DNA of 64,000 nucleotides, from assembly GCF_037023745.1 (NCBI RefSeq), contig NZ_CP146101.1, positions 7,110,001 through 7,174,000 on the forward strand, written 5' to 3'. A program made the position numbers and the translations under genes. Below are positions 1 to 10,766 of this stretch, piece by piece. A model generated the notes under the pieces. The model was given only the letters and a program-made list of their open reading frames with translations, was not told the origin of the DNA and searched no databases. Positions within the stretch are counted from its first letter, which is position 1. Every line of letters begins with the position of its first letter. Origin of the DNA: Streptomyces sp. SCSIO 30461. GTDB lineage: Bacteria; Actinomycetota; Actinomycetes; Streptomycetales; Streptomycetaceae.

Positions 1-559
1 AGATGACCGGCAGGCACAGGAAGGCGCCTAGAACCAGGCACATAGCGGCGGCCTGGGCGTTGTTCGTCCAGACCTGGGCGGCGAAGGACGCCGCCGGGTG
101 GCTCGAGTAATACGTCTCGTACTCGCCGCCTGGACGGGTGAGCTGCCGCAGTTCATCGGGGGCGGCGATGGCCGACTGCACCTCCGGGTGGCTCCCGATC
201 CACCAGCCGATGACCGCTGCGAGAAGGGTGGAGAGCACGGCGGTGGGGATCCACCAGCGGCGGGAGTCGTACACCGCCGCGGGAAAGCCCTCGGTCAGGA
301 AGCGGGCCGCGTCCCGCCAGGAGGCACGGCGGGTTCCCGTGACGGTGGCACGGGCCCGGGCGACGAGCTGGGTGAGGCGGCCCGTGACCGTCGGGTCGGG
401 GGCACTGGATTGGATGAGCGAGAGATGAGTGGCCGCGCGTTGGTAGAGGACCACGAGTTCATCGGCTTCGGCTCCCGTGAGCCGGCGTCCCCTGCGGAGC
501 AACCGGTCCAGGCGGTCCCACTCCGCCCGGTGCGTCATCACGAAGACATCGAGATCCAT
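1..559 (-). CDS. SpoIIM family (stage II sporulation protein M-like) membrane protein, partial
   Basis: The reading frame starts at ATG 559 (MDLDVFVMTHRAEWDRL) and runs off the left window edge, giving 186 residues without a stop. The N-terminal soluble helical region carries the RRGRRLTGAEADELVVLYQR segment typical of SpoIIM/DUF95 proteins, followed by WWIPTAVLSTLLAAVIGWWIG, a transmembrane helix, and a second hydrophobic stretch near the edge. Family members are multi-pass membrane proteins. In Bacillus SpoIIM works with the engulfment complex; in actinobacteria its role is unproven. It is divergent from the RDD membrane gene, a pairing I know from other Streptomyces. The missing C-terminus is purely a window effect. 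Confidence 0.85.
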   Translation of the reverse strand, partial: MDLDVFVMTHRAEWDRLDRLLRRGRRLTGAEADELVVLYQRAATHLSLIQSSAPDPTVTGRLTQLVARARATVTGTRRASWRDAARFLTEGFPAAVYDSRRWWIPTAVLSTLLAAVIGWWIGSHPEVQSAIAAPDELRQLTRPGGEYETYYSSHPAASFAAQVWTNNAQAAAMCLVLGAFLCLPVI

Positions 560-686
560 GATCGGCTGCTGCTCCCGTTGTGGTTGCCGCTGCTGCGCGG
601 CGCTCTTCCGGTCAGCTTGGCAGACTGGCGTATGGAGGGTGCCCGGCAGGTCGTCGGGCATCCGGGGTCGAGGAGAGGGTGGGCGT

Positions 687-1655
687 GTGAGCGGGGTAGT
701 GACGGGGGACGCGGTCGTACTGGGGCTTCAGCCCGCGAAACTGCCCAGCCGGGCGTTGGCACTCGCCATCGATCTCGTCGTCGTGTGGGCGGCGTATCTG
801 CTCGTATCCATAGGCCTGGCGATCGCGACGGCCTCGCTCGACGAGGCCGCGGTCATGGCCGTGTCGATCGCGACCTTCCTGCTTGTGCTGGTGGGGGCGC
901 CGATCGCGGTGGAGACGCTGAGCCATGGGCGTTCGCTGGGCAAGATGGCCTGCGGACTGAGGGTGCTGCGGGACGACGGCGGGCCCATCCGATTCCGCCA
1001 CGCCCTGGTCCGGGGTGCGATGGGTGTGGTGGAGATTCTGATGACTTTCGGGGTCGTCGCCTGTATCGCCTCCCTGGTGTCGGCCCGTGGGCGGCGGATC
1101 GGCGATGTGTTCGCGGGGACGCTGGTCGTCCGGGAGCGGGTGCCCGTGGCGCATGCCGTCCCGATGGTGGCCGCGCCGCCGTGGCTGGCGGGGCGGTTTG
1201 CCGGACTGGATCTGTCCGGGGTGCCGGACGAGCTGTGGCTGGCCATACGCCAGTACCTGTCCCGAATGCATCAGCTGGACGCGGAGGTGAGCCGCTCGCT
1301 GGCCGAGCGGCTGGCCGGTGATCTCGCTGTCAGGACCGGGGCGCCGGCTCCGGCCGGAGTGCCGGCTCCGGTGTATCTGGCGGCCGTGGTGGGTGAGCGT
1401 CAGACGCGGGACGCACGGCGGGCGCAGGCAGCGGCTGCCGGGGCTGCGGGGGGCGCCGGCCTCGGCCATGGGGCTCGCCCTCATCCTGGAGGGTCGGTGC
1501 GTTCCGCCGGTCCCGTTTCCTTCCCTCAGCCCGTCGGCCCTTCCGGCTCGGCGGCGGCTTCGCCCACGCCGTCTCCGCGACCTGCCCTTCCTTCAGGTTC
1601 GTCCGAGGCTTCGGCCGCACCCCCTCCCGCCACCGGGTTCGCACCGCCCGCCTGA
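687..1655 (+). CDS. RDD family membrane protein
   Basis: A 322-residue protein from GTG 687, preceded by AGGAG at 671-675. After a short lead it has the RDD signature: LPSRALALAIDLVVVWA (the R and D of the family name), a second helix (VAIATFLLVLVGAPIAVETL), then GRSLGKMACGLRVLRDDGG and a third helix. The remaining C-terminal half is soluble and ends in a Pro/Ser/Ala-rich tail. RDD proteins are small integral membrane proteins of uncertain, possibly transport-related, function. The frame is open upstream to 477, but that region is antisense to spoIIM and lacks a good ribosome site, so I prefer 687. Confidence 0.85.
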   Translation: MSGVVTGDAVVLGLQPAKLPSRALALAIDLVVVWAAYLLVSIGLAIATASLDEAAVMAVSIATFLLVLVGAPIAVETLSHGRSLGKMACGLRVLRDDGGPIRFRHALVRGAMGVVEILMTFGVVACIASLVSARGRRIGDVFAGTLVVRERVPVAHAVPMVAAPPWLAGRFAGLDLSGVPDELWLAIRQYLSRMHQLDAEVSRSLAERLAGDLAVRTGAPAPAGVPAPVYLAAVVGERQTRDARRAQAAAAGAAGGAGLGHGARPHPGGSVRSAGPVSFPQPVGPSGSAAASPTPSPRPALPSGSSEASAAPPPATGFAPPA

Positions 1656-1677
1656 GGGCTGTGGCCGCCCACCTGGG

Positions 1678-2292
1678 TCAGGGGAAGACCGAGGGCGGGG
1701 ATTCCAAGTCCTCAAGCTCGATGCCAGGGGCGGCGAGCACCACGTCGCCAGCGATGTGGACGGTGTGCTGTTCGCCTGTGTCCAGGGCGCTGACCTGGTA
1801 TTCGTCCACCGTCAGGGGGCCACTGTCAGTGGCGTGCGCTTCACTCTTCACCAGGGCCCAGGACTGGTCGACCGTGCGGGGGGCGAGCACTGGGTCCGTG
1901 AAGGCGACAAGGCGGACACGAGTCGCGGGGGCGCCGGCTGCGAGGCGGAGCAGTCGGGAGGTCGCGACCAGAAAGGCGGGTGACATACCGGTGAAGGCGT
2001 GGGCGCGGACATTGCCCTCGGTGGCGTGCGTACCGGTGGGGTCGGTACGGACCCAGGTCACTCCGTCGATCGCGGCACCTCGGACCTGCCAGCTCGCGGC
2101 GTGGAGTTCGAGGCGAATGGGGCGGCCGAGTTCGTCGATGGCCAGGTCGACAGAGCCCGTGTGGTCTCCGGAAGGGGTGGTCAGTTGGGAGACGTAGCGC
2201 CAGCCGGAAGGGCCGGGGGCGCAGTGGAAGTGTTCATCGCCGAGGGGCGTGTGATCGTGCGGATCGTGGAGCGAATAGCGGCCGCGGGGCAT
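1678..2292 (-). CDS. conserved hypothetical protein (204 aa)
   Basis: It starts at ATG 2292 with GGAGG about 14 bases upstream. I do not recognise the family. The product is soluble, with no signal peptide or membrane helix. It has a His/Asp-rich N-terminus (HDPHDHTPLGDEHFH) followed by alternating beta-strand-like segments containing aromatic pairs such as GWRYVSQLTTP and GVTWVRTDPTG, which would fit a lipid- or ligand-binding beta-barrel. That is only an impression from composition. It lies directly downstream of ahcY on the same strand, separated by a strong hairpin, so it is probably transcribed on its own. Confidence 0.6.
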   Translation of the reverse strand: MPRGRYSLHDPHDHTPLGDEHFHCAPGPSGWRYVSQLTTPSGDHTGSVDLAIDELGRPIRLELHAASWQVRGAAIDGVTWVRTDPTGTHATEGNVRAHAFTGMSPAFLVATSRLLRLAAGAPATRVRLVAFTDPVLAPRTVDQSWALVKSEAHATDSGPLTVDEYQVSALDTGEQHTVHIAGDVVLAAPGIELEDLESPPSVFP

Positions 2293-2319
2293 GGGGGTGC
2301 GTGAGTCCTCCGGGTACAG

Positions 2320-2354
2320 GGCAGGCCCCCGACACGGGGGTGCGGGGGCCTGCC
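2320..2354 (-). terminator. inverted-repeat terminator downstream of ahcY
   Basis: A perfect 12-bp inverted repeat (GGCAGGCCCCCG at 2320-2331 and its complement at 2343-2354) with an 11-base loop lies just after ahcY. A second, weaker hairpin (CCGGTCC...GGACCGG, about 2390-2412) sits even closer to the ahcY stop. No long T-run follows, which is normal for Streptomyces terminators. Confidence 0.6.
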
Positions 2355-2416
2355 TGGTGCCTTGCCACCGAACGGTGGAGGGCGTCCGGTCCGGGGTCGA
2401 TCGGACCGGCGACTGA

Positions 2417-4257
<1,841 letters not shown>

Positions 4258-5235
4258 TCAGTGATCGAGCTCCGGGCCCGGGCCACCCGGGGATCTGGCC
4301 GGATCGGGCCCAGCCGCGGCGGCGGCCTCACTGTAGATGTCGGGCTCCACATAGATGACCCGTGCGATCGGCACGGCGGTGCGGATGCGGTCCTCGGCTG
4401 CGTTGATCGCCTCCGCGACCTGGACCGCCGTGTCGTTGTGCCGGACGGCTACCTTGATCGCGACCAGCAGCTCCTCCGGTCCGATGTGGAGCGTGCGCAT
4501 GTGGATGATCCCGGTGACCGTCCGGCCGTCCACGACCGCGTCCTTGATCTTCTCGACGTCCTCGGCGCCGGCTGCCTCGCCGAGGAGCAGCGACTTGGTC
4601 TCGGCGGCCAGCACCAGTGCGATGAGGATCAGCAGGACGCCGATGCAAACGGTGCCGATGCCGTCCCAGACACCGTTGCCGGTGAGGAGCGCGAGGCCGA
4701 CACCGCCGAGTGCGAGGATCAGGCCGACCAGCGCGCCGAAGTCCTCAAGCAGGACGACGGGCAGCTCGGGTGCCTTGGCGTGGCGGACGAACTCCTTCCA
4801 GGAGCGGTTGCCGCGCAGGACGTTGGACTCCTTGATGGCGGTGCGGAAGGAGAAGCCCTCCGCGATGATCGCGAAGACGAGCACGCCGATCGGCCAGTAC
4901 CAGTCCTTGATCTCGTGGGGATGCGCGATCTTCTCGTAGCCCTCGTAGACGGCGAACATGCCACCGACCGAGAAGAGCACGATCGACACGAGGAAGGCGT
5001 AGATGTAGCGCTCGCGGCCATAGCCGAAGGGATGCTGCGGGGTGGCCTCCCGTCGGGCCTTCTTGCCGCCGAGGAGCAGCAGGCCCTGATTGCCGGAATC
5101 GGCCATCGAGTGGACGCTCTCCGCAAGCATCGACGAGGAGCCGCTGAAGAGGAACGCCACGAACTTGGCTACCGCGATGGCGAGGTTCGCGGCGAGTGCC
5201 GCGACGATCGCCTTGGTTCCGCCTGACGCGCTCAT
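4258..5235 (-). CDS. cation diffusion facilitator (CDF) family transporter
   Basis: A 325-residue inner-membrane divalent-cation/proton antiporter (Zn/Fe/Mn type). The first helix is KAIVAALAANLAIAVAKFVAFLFSG; helix 2 carries the metal-site HSMAD (HxxxD) motif in SVHSMADSGNQGLLLLGG, followed by the family HPFGYGRERY sequence. Further helices continue to about residue 215, then a cytoplasmic regulatory domain (VRHNDTAVQVAEAINAAEDRIR) and an Ala/Pro tail. The start ATG 5235 has GGAAGGA upstream. Its position between ahcY and manA is conserved in Streptomyces as far as I recall, but no functional link is obvious. Confidence 0.9.
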   Translation of the reverse strand: MSASGGTKAIVAALAANLAIAVAKFVAFLFSGSSSMLAESVHSMADSGNQGLLLLGGKKARREATPQHPFGYGRERYIYAFLVSIVLFSVGGMFAVYEGYEKIAHPHEIKDWYWPIGVLVFAIIAEGFSFRTAIKESNVLRGNRSWKEFVRHAKAPELPVVLLEDFGALVGLILALGGVGLALLTGNGVWDGIGTVCIGVLLILIALVLAAETKSLLLGEAAGAEDVEKIKDAVVDGRTVTGIIHMRTLHIGPEELLVAIKVAVRHNDTAVQVAEAINAAEDRIRTAVPIARVIYVEPDIYSEAAAAAGPDPARSPGGPGPELDH

Positions 5236-5370
5236 GAGTGCGGGGTGTCCTTCCTCGAAGCCCTTGATGTCCCTGATGCCGATCGGTCCCCGCGAATCAC
5301 GGGACGTGGCCCGGGGCGCAGCCCCGGGGCACGGCGGGCCATTGTTGCAGCAGCCGGGGTGGGCGCGATC

Positions 5371-6522
5371 TCAGGCCGCCACTGTGGCACGAAACACGGT
5401 GCCCGTACCGGACAGTTCGGCCTTTTCGCCCGCCGGGACGAAGACCGACTCGCCGGGAGCGAGGCTGAGTCCGCCGGCCTCGGGGCGTCCGGCCGTGGCC
5501 AGCAGGATCTGCGGGGTGTGGGCGGTGATGTCGGTGGGCTCCGCGCCCGGCCCCCTTACGAAGCGGGACAGCCGGAACTCGTCGATCGGGATGTCGTAGA
5601 CCTCTTCGCCCGAGGGGGACGCCTCCGGGCGCAGCACGATGGGTTCGGAGGGATCGAAGCGGACGACGCGCAGCAGCTCGGGCACATCCACGTGCTTGGG
5701 GGTCAGCCCGCAGCGCAGGACATTGTCGGAGTTGGCCATGATCTCGACGCCGAGCCCGGAGAGGTACGCGTGGGGGACCCCGGCACCGAGGTACATGGCC
5801 TCGCCCGGCTGGAGCACGACGTGGTTGAGGAGCATGGCCGCGATGACGCCCGGGTCGCCGGGGAAGTGGTGGGCGAGCGTGGCGAACGGGGTGTACGGTC
5901 CGCCGATGCGCGCGGACGCGGCTGCCGCTTCGTCCACGGTGCGGGCGAGCTCGGAGCGGTCGGCGCTGAGCACGGCGGTGAGGACCTCGCGGAGCGCGGC
6001 GTCCTCCGGGTGGGCGTGCAGCAGGTCGACGTACGGCTTGAGCGAGTCGACGCCGAGCCCGGCGATGAGGTCGGCGGCCTCGATCGACGAGCGGAAGCCG
6101 CAGAAGCCGTCGAACGGGGTGAGGGCGCAGATCAGCTCGGGCTTGTGGTTGTCGTCCTTGTAGTTGCGGTCCGGGGCGTCCAGGGGCACACCGGCCTCCT
6201 CCTCGGCGGCGAAGCCCTCCCTGGCCCGGGCGCGGTCGGGGTGCACCTGGAGTGAGAGCGGGCTGCCGGCCGCGAGCACCTTGAACAGGAATGGGAGCCG
6301 GGGGCCGAACCTGGCGGTGGTGGCGACGCCGAGTTCGCGTACGGGATCGGCTGCGATGACCTCGTTGAGGGCTCCCCGGTCGGTGCCGGACGGACCTGCG
6401 GGGTGGGCGCCCATCCACAGTTCGGCCTGGGGTTCGCCACTGGGGGCGACGCCGAGCAGCTCGGGAATGAGGGTCGTCGATCCCCAGGTGTAGGGGCGCA
6501 CGGTGTTGGAGAGGCGGTCCAT
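5371..6522 (-). CDS. manA: mannose-6-phosphate isomerase, class I
   Basis: A 383-residue zinc enzyme interconverting fructose-6-phosphate and mannose-6-phosphate, the entry to GDP-mannose and mannosylated glycans. The N-terminal family pattern YTWGSTTLIPELLG is followed by PQAELWMGAHPAG, the zinc-ligand SPLSLQVHPD (Gln and His), NHKPELICALTPFDGFCGF (Glu ligand) and the distal GAGVPHAYLSGLGVEIMANS. It starts at ATG 6522 with GAGGA about 10 bases upstream. It heads the mannose-activation set on the minus strand together with the SIS-domain gene and manB. Confidence 0.95.
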   Translation of the reverse strand: MDRLSNTVRPYTWGSTTLIPELLGVAPSGEPQAELWMGAHPAGPSGTDRGALNEVIAADPVRELGVATTARFGPRLPFLFKVLAAGSPLSLQVHPDRARAREGFAAEEEAGVPLDAPDRNYKDDNHKPELICALTPFDGFCGFRSSIEAADLIAGLGVDSLKPYVDLLHAHPEDAALREVLTAVLSADRSELARTVDEAAAASARIGGPYTPFATLAHHFPGDPGVIAAMLLNHVVLQPGEAMYLGAGVPHAYLSGLGVEIMANSDNVLRCGLTPKHVDVPELLRVVRFDPSEPIVLRPEASPSGEEVYDIPIDEFRLSRFVRGPGAEPTDITAHTPQILLATAGRPEAGGLSLAPGESVFVPAGEKAELSGTGTVFRATVAA

Positions 6523-6794
6523 GAACGGGGATCCTCGGCTTGGTATGTGGCTGGTGACTGGCTTGAAGTTGGCAGCTGCGTGGCGGAAACGGCAAGTGCC
6601 GGTACGCGGACTCCCGGCGTGCCCCGTACGGAACCCGCGACGCGGACCTATGCGCGTTGCGGGCGCAGGTGCGGATGGAGACGGAGTGCCCCGGATCGGG
6701 CTGCTGCCGGGATCGGGGTCGGTCGGAACTGGGCTGGGCCTGGCTGGGCCGGCCTGGGCTGGAGCCTGGAGTGAGGCCGGGGCTGTGCGTCGGC

Positions 6795-7940
6795 TCAGCC
6801 GTTGGCCCCCGCGCTGGTCGCGAGAGCGAGATAACCTGCGGCGAAGTCGGTCACGGCGAGCAGCTCCGCGAGGGTCTCCAGCTCGCTGCCCTCCTCCGGC
6901 TCCAGCTCGCTGATCGCCGTGTCGTGACTGAGCGCCAGCTCGCGGGCGGCGGGGGCCGCGGTGAGCGCCCCGGCCCCGTCGACCCGGTCGCGCAGCAGCA
7001 GGACACGGGCGCGCAGCGCCTGGGGTTCATCGACCCGGTCGCGGAAGAAGTCGTCGGGGTCGGCCCCCGCGGCGAAGCCGCCTGCGAGCAGTACGCCGTG
7101 TGCCGGAAGCGCCTCGGGGAGCTCCGCGGAGAGTGCGGGAAGCCCTGCCAGTTCGGCGATCACGGCGGCGAAGCGGCGTCCGACGGGGCCCGCGGTTCCC
7201 TCGGTCCAGATCAGCGGGAGGGTGTCGGCGAGTTCGGCCGCAAGCGTCTTGGCGGGATTGCTGTAGGTCGCGATAGCGGGCCCGCAGCGCTCGGCCATGC
7301 TGTCGAGCCGGTCGGCGACGCTCTCAAGCGCATCCGAGGGCGCCGCGACCAGGCCCACGCGGTCGAGCAGGGCGAGCAGCGGGGTGAACAGTGCCCAGAA
7401 CGCGCCGGGGCTCGCCGCTGCCTGGGTCTCGTCGTAGAGCTCGTACGGCGCGGTCGCCATCGGCACCACCATGCCGTGCACACCGTTGACCGCCTCGGCG
7501 AGCGGGGAGCGCTGCGGGGCGACGGCGACGATGGTGCAGCCGCGCCGGTAGGCCTGCTCGGCCAGCAGGGCGAGTCCCGGCTCGGATCCGTCCGTGGTGG
7601 CGATGAGCAGCAGATCGACGGAGCCCGCCCAGCCGGGCAGCGCCCAGCGCAGCGCCCCGGCAGCGGGTGCGACGCCGGTCGGATGCAGCCGCGTGACCGG
7701 TGCCGACGCCCCGGCGAGCGCGGAGATCAGGTCGGCCACACCGGTGGCGGCGGTGCCCGGTCCGGCGATGAGGACGGCCCGGGGGCGTCCCTCGGGCCTC
7801 AGCTCGGCGATCCCCGCCTCGGCGGCGTGGCGCGCGGCGGTGCGCACCCGCGCGCCTGCCTCGGCTGCGCCGCGGAGGAGTTCGCGGCGATCGGCGCGGG
7901 CGAGGGCTTCCGGGGCGTCGAGGAGTGACTCGTCGAGCAT
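6795..7940 (-). CDS. SIS domain protein (phosphosugar isomerase-like)
   Basis: A 381-residue cytoplasmic protein from ATG 7940 (GGAGG upstream). The SIS fold is recognised by PRAVLIAGPGTAATGVADLI followed by DLLLIATTDGSEPGLALLAEQAYRRG, the two half-domain phosphosugar-binding patterns. The C-terminal half (NPAKTLAAELADTLPLIW onward) resembles the C-terminal domain of bifunctional phosphoglucose/phosphomannose isomerases. Usual catalytic residues are not obvious, so enzymatic activity is uncertain. Its position between manA and manB is conserved in actinobacteria (Rv3256c in M. tuberculosis), suggesting a role in mannose-phosphate metabolism. Confidence 0.8.
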   Translation of the reverse strand: MLDESLLDAPEALARADRRELLRGAAEAGARVRTAARHAAEAGIAELRPEGRPRAVLIAGPGTAATGVADLISALAGASAPVTRLHPTGVAPAAGALRWALPGWAGSVDLLLIATTDGSEPGLALLAEQAYRRGCTIVAVAPQRSPLAEAVNGVHGMVVPMATAPYELYDETQAAASPGAFWALFTPLLALLDRVGLVAAPSDALESVADRLDSMAERCGPAIATYSNPAKTLAAELADTLPLIWTEGTAGPVGRRFAAVIAELAGLPALSAELPEALPAHGVLLAGGFAAGADPDDFFRDRVDEPQALRARVLLLRDRVDGAGALTAAPAARELALSHDTAISELEPEEGSELETLAELLAVTDFAAGYLALATSAGANG

Positions 7941-8032
7941 GGTGGTGGGCCTCCGATTCGCCGTAAGGGTGCGGGGGCGGGCTCTGCGTGGTGCACTCAG
8001 CGTTATATGGTATTACGTTGCGTTAGTTGACA

Positions 8033-8215
8033 TCACGCGGGGCGGCGGGCTTCGTCCACCAGCAGGACGGGGATGCCGTCGCGTACGGGGTACGCCAGGC
8101 CGCAGTCCTTGCCGGTGCAGATCAGCTCGGGCGTGTCAGCCGCCGTTTCGTCGCCGAGCGGGGCGTGGCAGGCCGGGCAGGCGAGGATCTCCAGAAGGCC
8201 GGCTTCAAGCGGCAT
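8033..8215 (-). CDS. Trm112 family zinc-ribbon protein
   Basis: A 60-residue protein starting at ATG 8215 ([20 protein letters not shown]) with GAAGGGA upstream. The CPAC knuckle at residues 13-16 and ICTGKDC further on form a four-Cys zinc ribbon, and [17 protein letters not shown] is the standard Trm112/YcaR ending. Family members activate methyltransferases in eukaryotes and archaea; the bacterial function is unknown. It lies between the SIS gene and manB on the same strand, a conserved actinobacterial placement. The open frame reaches 8263, but that extension has no ribosome site. Confidence 0.88.
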   Translation of the reverse strand: MPLEAGLLEILACPACHAPLGDETAADTPELICTGKDCGLAYPVRDGIPVLLVDEARRPA

Positions 8216-8503
8216 GGGGCGTCCCTTCGAACATCTCGAACATGTGGTTGGAACCCGATGCATACGTATTGGGTTCAGGCCACGTCAGCCTACCGCCGGG
8301 GGACGTACGGCGCGGGTCGGCGGGTCAGGGTCCGCCGCTCGTCCGCCTCGATGGCCGCGGCGCGTCGTGCTGCGTCCTCATGGCACGTCATGGCAACGCG
8401 TGACGCCGCGTGGCGCCACCCGGCCCGCACGGAAAACCACGCAGGCCGGGCGGCTACACCCGCTCACATCGGGCCGTCGGGCCGGAAAGCGCCGTCGGCC
8501 CCG

Positions 8504-9880
8504 TCAGGACCCGCGTACCAGCGACAGCACCTCATCGCGCACCGACGCCATGGTCGACTCGTCGCGCGCCTCGACGTTCAGCCGCAGCAGCGGTTCGGTG
8601 TTGGAGGGGCGGAGGTTGAACCACCAGTCGTCGCTCGACACCGTCAGGCCGTCGAGAGTGTCGACGGTGACGCCTTCCCGGCCGGCGAACGCCTCGCGGA
8701 CCAGGGCGGTACGTGCGCTCTGGTCGGCCACCGTGGAGTTGATCTCGCCGGAGCCCCGGTAGCGGTCGAACCGGGCCACCAGTGAGGACAGCGGGCCGTC
8801 CTGGTTGCCGAGGGCGGCGAGGACGTGCAGCGCCGCGAGCATGCCCGTGTCGGCGTTCCAGAAGTCGCGGAAGTAGTAGTGCGCGGAGTGCTCGCCGCCG
8901 AAGATCGCGCCGCTGCGGGCCATCTCCTCCTTGATGAAGGAGTGCCCGACCCGGGTGCGCACCGGCGAGCCACCGTGCTCGCGCACGACCTCCGGCACCG
9001 ACCATGACGTGATCAGGTTGTGGATCACGGTGCCGCCGGGATGCTTGTCGAGCTCACGGGCGGCCACCAGCGCGGTGATCGCCGACGGCGACACCGGCTC
9101 GCCCCGCTCGTCCACGACGAAGCAGCGGTCGGCGTCGCCGTCGAAGGCGAGGCCGATGTCGGCGCCCACGGCTCGTACCCGGTCCTGGAGATCCACGATG
9201 TTCTTCGGGTCCAGCGGATTCGCCTCATGGTTGGGGAACGTGCCGTCGAGCTCGAAGTACATCGGCACGAGGTCGATCGGCAGCGAGGCGAACACGGTCG
9301 GGACCGTGTGGCCGCCCATGCCGTTGCCCGCGTCCACCACCACCTTCAGCGGGCGGATGGCGGACACGTCCACCAGGGAGAGGAGGTACGCCGCGTAGTC
9401 GTCGAGCGTGTCACGCTCGCTGATCGAACCGGGCGTCGCCGCAGCCGCGGGCGCTCCGTCGGCGACCCAGCCCTCGACCAGGACGCGGATCTCGGAGAGG
9501 CCCGTGTCCTGTCCCACCGGCGCCGCTCCGGCCCGGCACATCTTGATGCCGTTGTACTGCGCGGGATTGTGCGAGGCGGTGAACATGGCGCCCGGCAGCC
9601 CGAAGTGGCCGGACGCGAAGTACAGCTGGTCGGTCGAACACAGTCCGATCAGCGTCACATCGGCGCCGCGGTTCGCCGCACCGCGTGCGAAGGCGGCGGA
9701 GAGGCCGGGCGACGACGGGCGCATGTCATGGCCTACGACGATGGCGTCCGCACCTGTCACCTGTACGAACGCGGCGCCGAAGAGTTCGGCCAGCGACTCG
9801 TCCCACTGATCGGGCACCACCCCGCGCACGTCGTACGCCTTCACGATCTGCGACAGATCAGCAGCAGCAGAATCAGCCAC
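8504..9880 (-). CDS. manB: phosphomannomutase/phosphoglucomutase
   Basis: A 458-residue alpha-D-phosphohexomutase converting mannose-6-phosphate to mannose-1-phosphate for GDP-mannose synthesis. It has the N-terminal KAYDVRGVVP, the catalytic phosphoserine loop TASHNPAQYNGIKM (Ser about residue 103), the Mg-binding loop AFDGDADRCFVVDE, the sugar-specificity GGEHSAHYYFRD, and the phosphate-binding loop RPSNTEPLLRLNVEA near the end. The start is GTG 9880 preceded by AGGAAGG. It works with manA upstream and the nucleotidyltransferase at 21.9-23.0 kb. Confidence 0.95.
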   Translation of the reverse strand: MADSAAADLSQIVKAYDVRGVVPDQWDESLAELFGAAFVQVTGADAIVVGHDMRPSSPGLSAAFARGAANRGADVTLIGLCSTDQLYFASGHFGLPGAMFTASHNPAQYNGIKMCRAGAAPVGQDTGLSEIRVLVEGWVADGAPAAAATPGSISERDTLDDYAAYLLSLVDVSAIRPLKVVVDAGNGMGGHTVPTVFASLPIDLVPMYFELDGTFPNHEANPLDPKNIVDLQDRVRAVGADIGLAFDGDADRCFVVDERGEPVSPSAITALVAARELDKHPGGTVIHNLITSWSVPEVVREHGGSPVRTRVGHSFIKEEMARSGAIFGGEHSAHYYFRDFWNADTGMLAALHVLAALGNQDGPLSSLVARFDRYRGSGEINSTVADQSARTALVREAFAGREGVTVDTLDGLTVSSDDWWFNLRPSNTEPLLRLNVEARDESTMASVRDEVLSLVRGS

Positions 9881-10031
9881 GGCCCAACCTTCCTGAAGTC
9901 TCTGCGGTCACCTCAAACTACCCGTAGAAGGGGGGTACGGAGCGGAATACACAGCTGGTGCCAAGGAAGCCGAAGGCGGGCCACGGTGAGGCGCACCAGG
10001 CGGCGCCGGGCGGGACGAGCGGCCCGCGGTC

Positions 10032-10451
10032 TCAGGAATCCGGTGAACGGAGCACCCGCAGATGGCCGCGCCGCGCGACCTCCATGGGTTCGCGGCGCAC
10101 GCCTCCGCCCGCCTGCGCGGCGCGCTGCTGGGGGCGGGCCGCCTCGCGGACCGCGTTGGCCAGGGCTTCGAGATCGTCGCCACTGGGCCGGGCCGGGGCC
10201 GATCCGTCCGAGAGCCGTACGACCTCCCAGCCGCGGGGCGCGGTGAGGCGCTCGCCGTGCTCGGCGCACAGGTCGTAGCAGTGGGGCTCGGCGTAAGTGG
10301 CGAGCGGGCCGAGGACCGCGGTCGAGTCGGCATAGACGTACGTCAGCGTCGCGACGGCAGGGCGGCCGCACGCGGTGCGCGAACAACGACGTACAGGGCT
10401 CACGACGTTGGACGGTACCGCACTCTTGAGCGGGCTGCGACGACTCTCCAC
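10032..10451 (-). CDS. DUF3499 family protein
   Basis: A 139-residue actinobacterial protein of unknown function. The core CSRTACGRPAVATLTYVYAD...HCYDLCAEHGERLTAPRGW has paired cysteines and histidines and probably binds zinc. Start codon GTG 10451 is supported by GGGGGAG seven bases upstream; a later GTG (10403) is possible but lacks a site. The neighbour order with manB and the divergent zincin-like gene matches Rv3257c-Rv3258c-Rv3259 of M. tuberculosis. Confidence 0.85.
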   Translation of the reverse strand: MESRRSPLKSAVPSNVVSPVRRCSRTACGRPAVATLTYVYADSTAVLGPLATYAEPHCYDLCAEHGERLTAPRGWEVVRLSDGSAPARPSGDDLEALANAVREAARPQQRAAQAGGGVRREPMEVARRGHLRVLRSPDS

Positions 10452-10766
10452 CGGGTCACTCCCCCGTGTCGTGCTGTGACGTCCGGCACAGATGCCTTCG
10501 GAGTGCCCATTCTGACCTGCGCGGGAAGCGGCGTGCGCACACGAGTGACCTATGTGATCCGGTCACTGTTCACCACATTTCGCGTCAATCACAGCGGCAT
10601 TCACGGTCACGGGGAGATATGGAATCGAGCCCAAGCTTGGCCGGAATGCTCAATAAGCGACACTTCAAGCGACACGTCGAACGGGGGGTCACCCTGTGGA
10701 ACGACATGGGCCACGTGCGGCCGACAGGCCCGGTGTCCGGGGACTCTGTAGAGCTACCCTGCGTCA
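10452..10766. promoter_or_regulatory. divergent intergenic region with palindrome and direct repeat
   Basis: 315 bases without a gene between DUF3499 and the zincin. It holds an exact inverted repeat AGTGACC (10544-10550) and GGTCACT (10561-10567) with a 10-base spacer, which fits the general form AGTGAnnnTCAC(C/T) described for BldD sites. A 9-base direct repeat AAGCGACAC occurs at 10655-10663 and 10667-10675. A TACCCT hexamer at 10755-10760 lies six bases before the zincin start. No additional ORF is supported. Confidence 0.4.
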
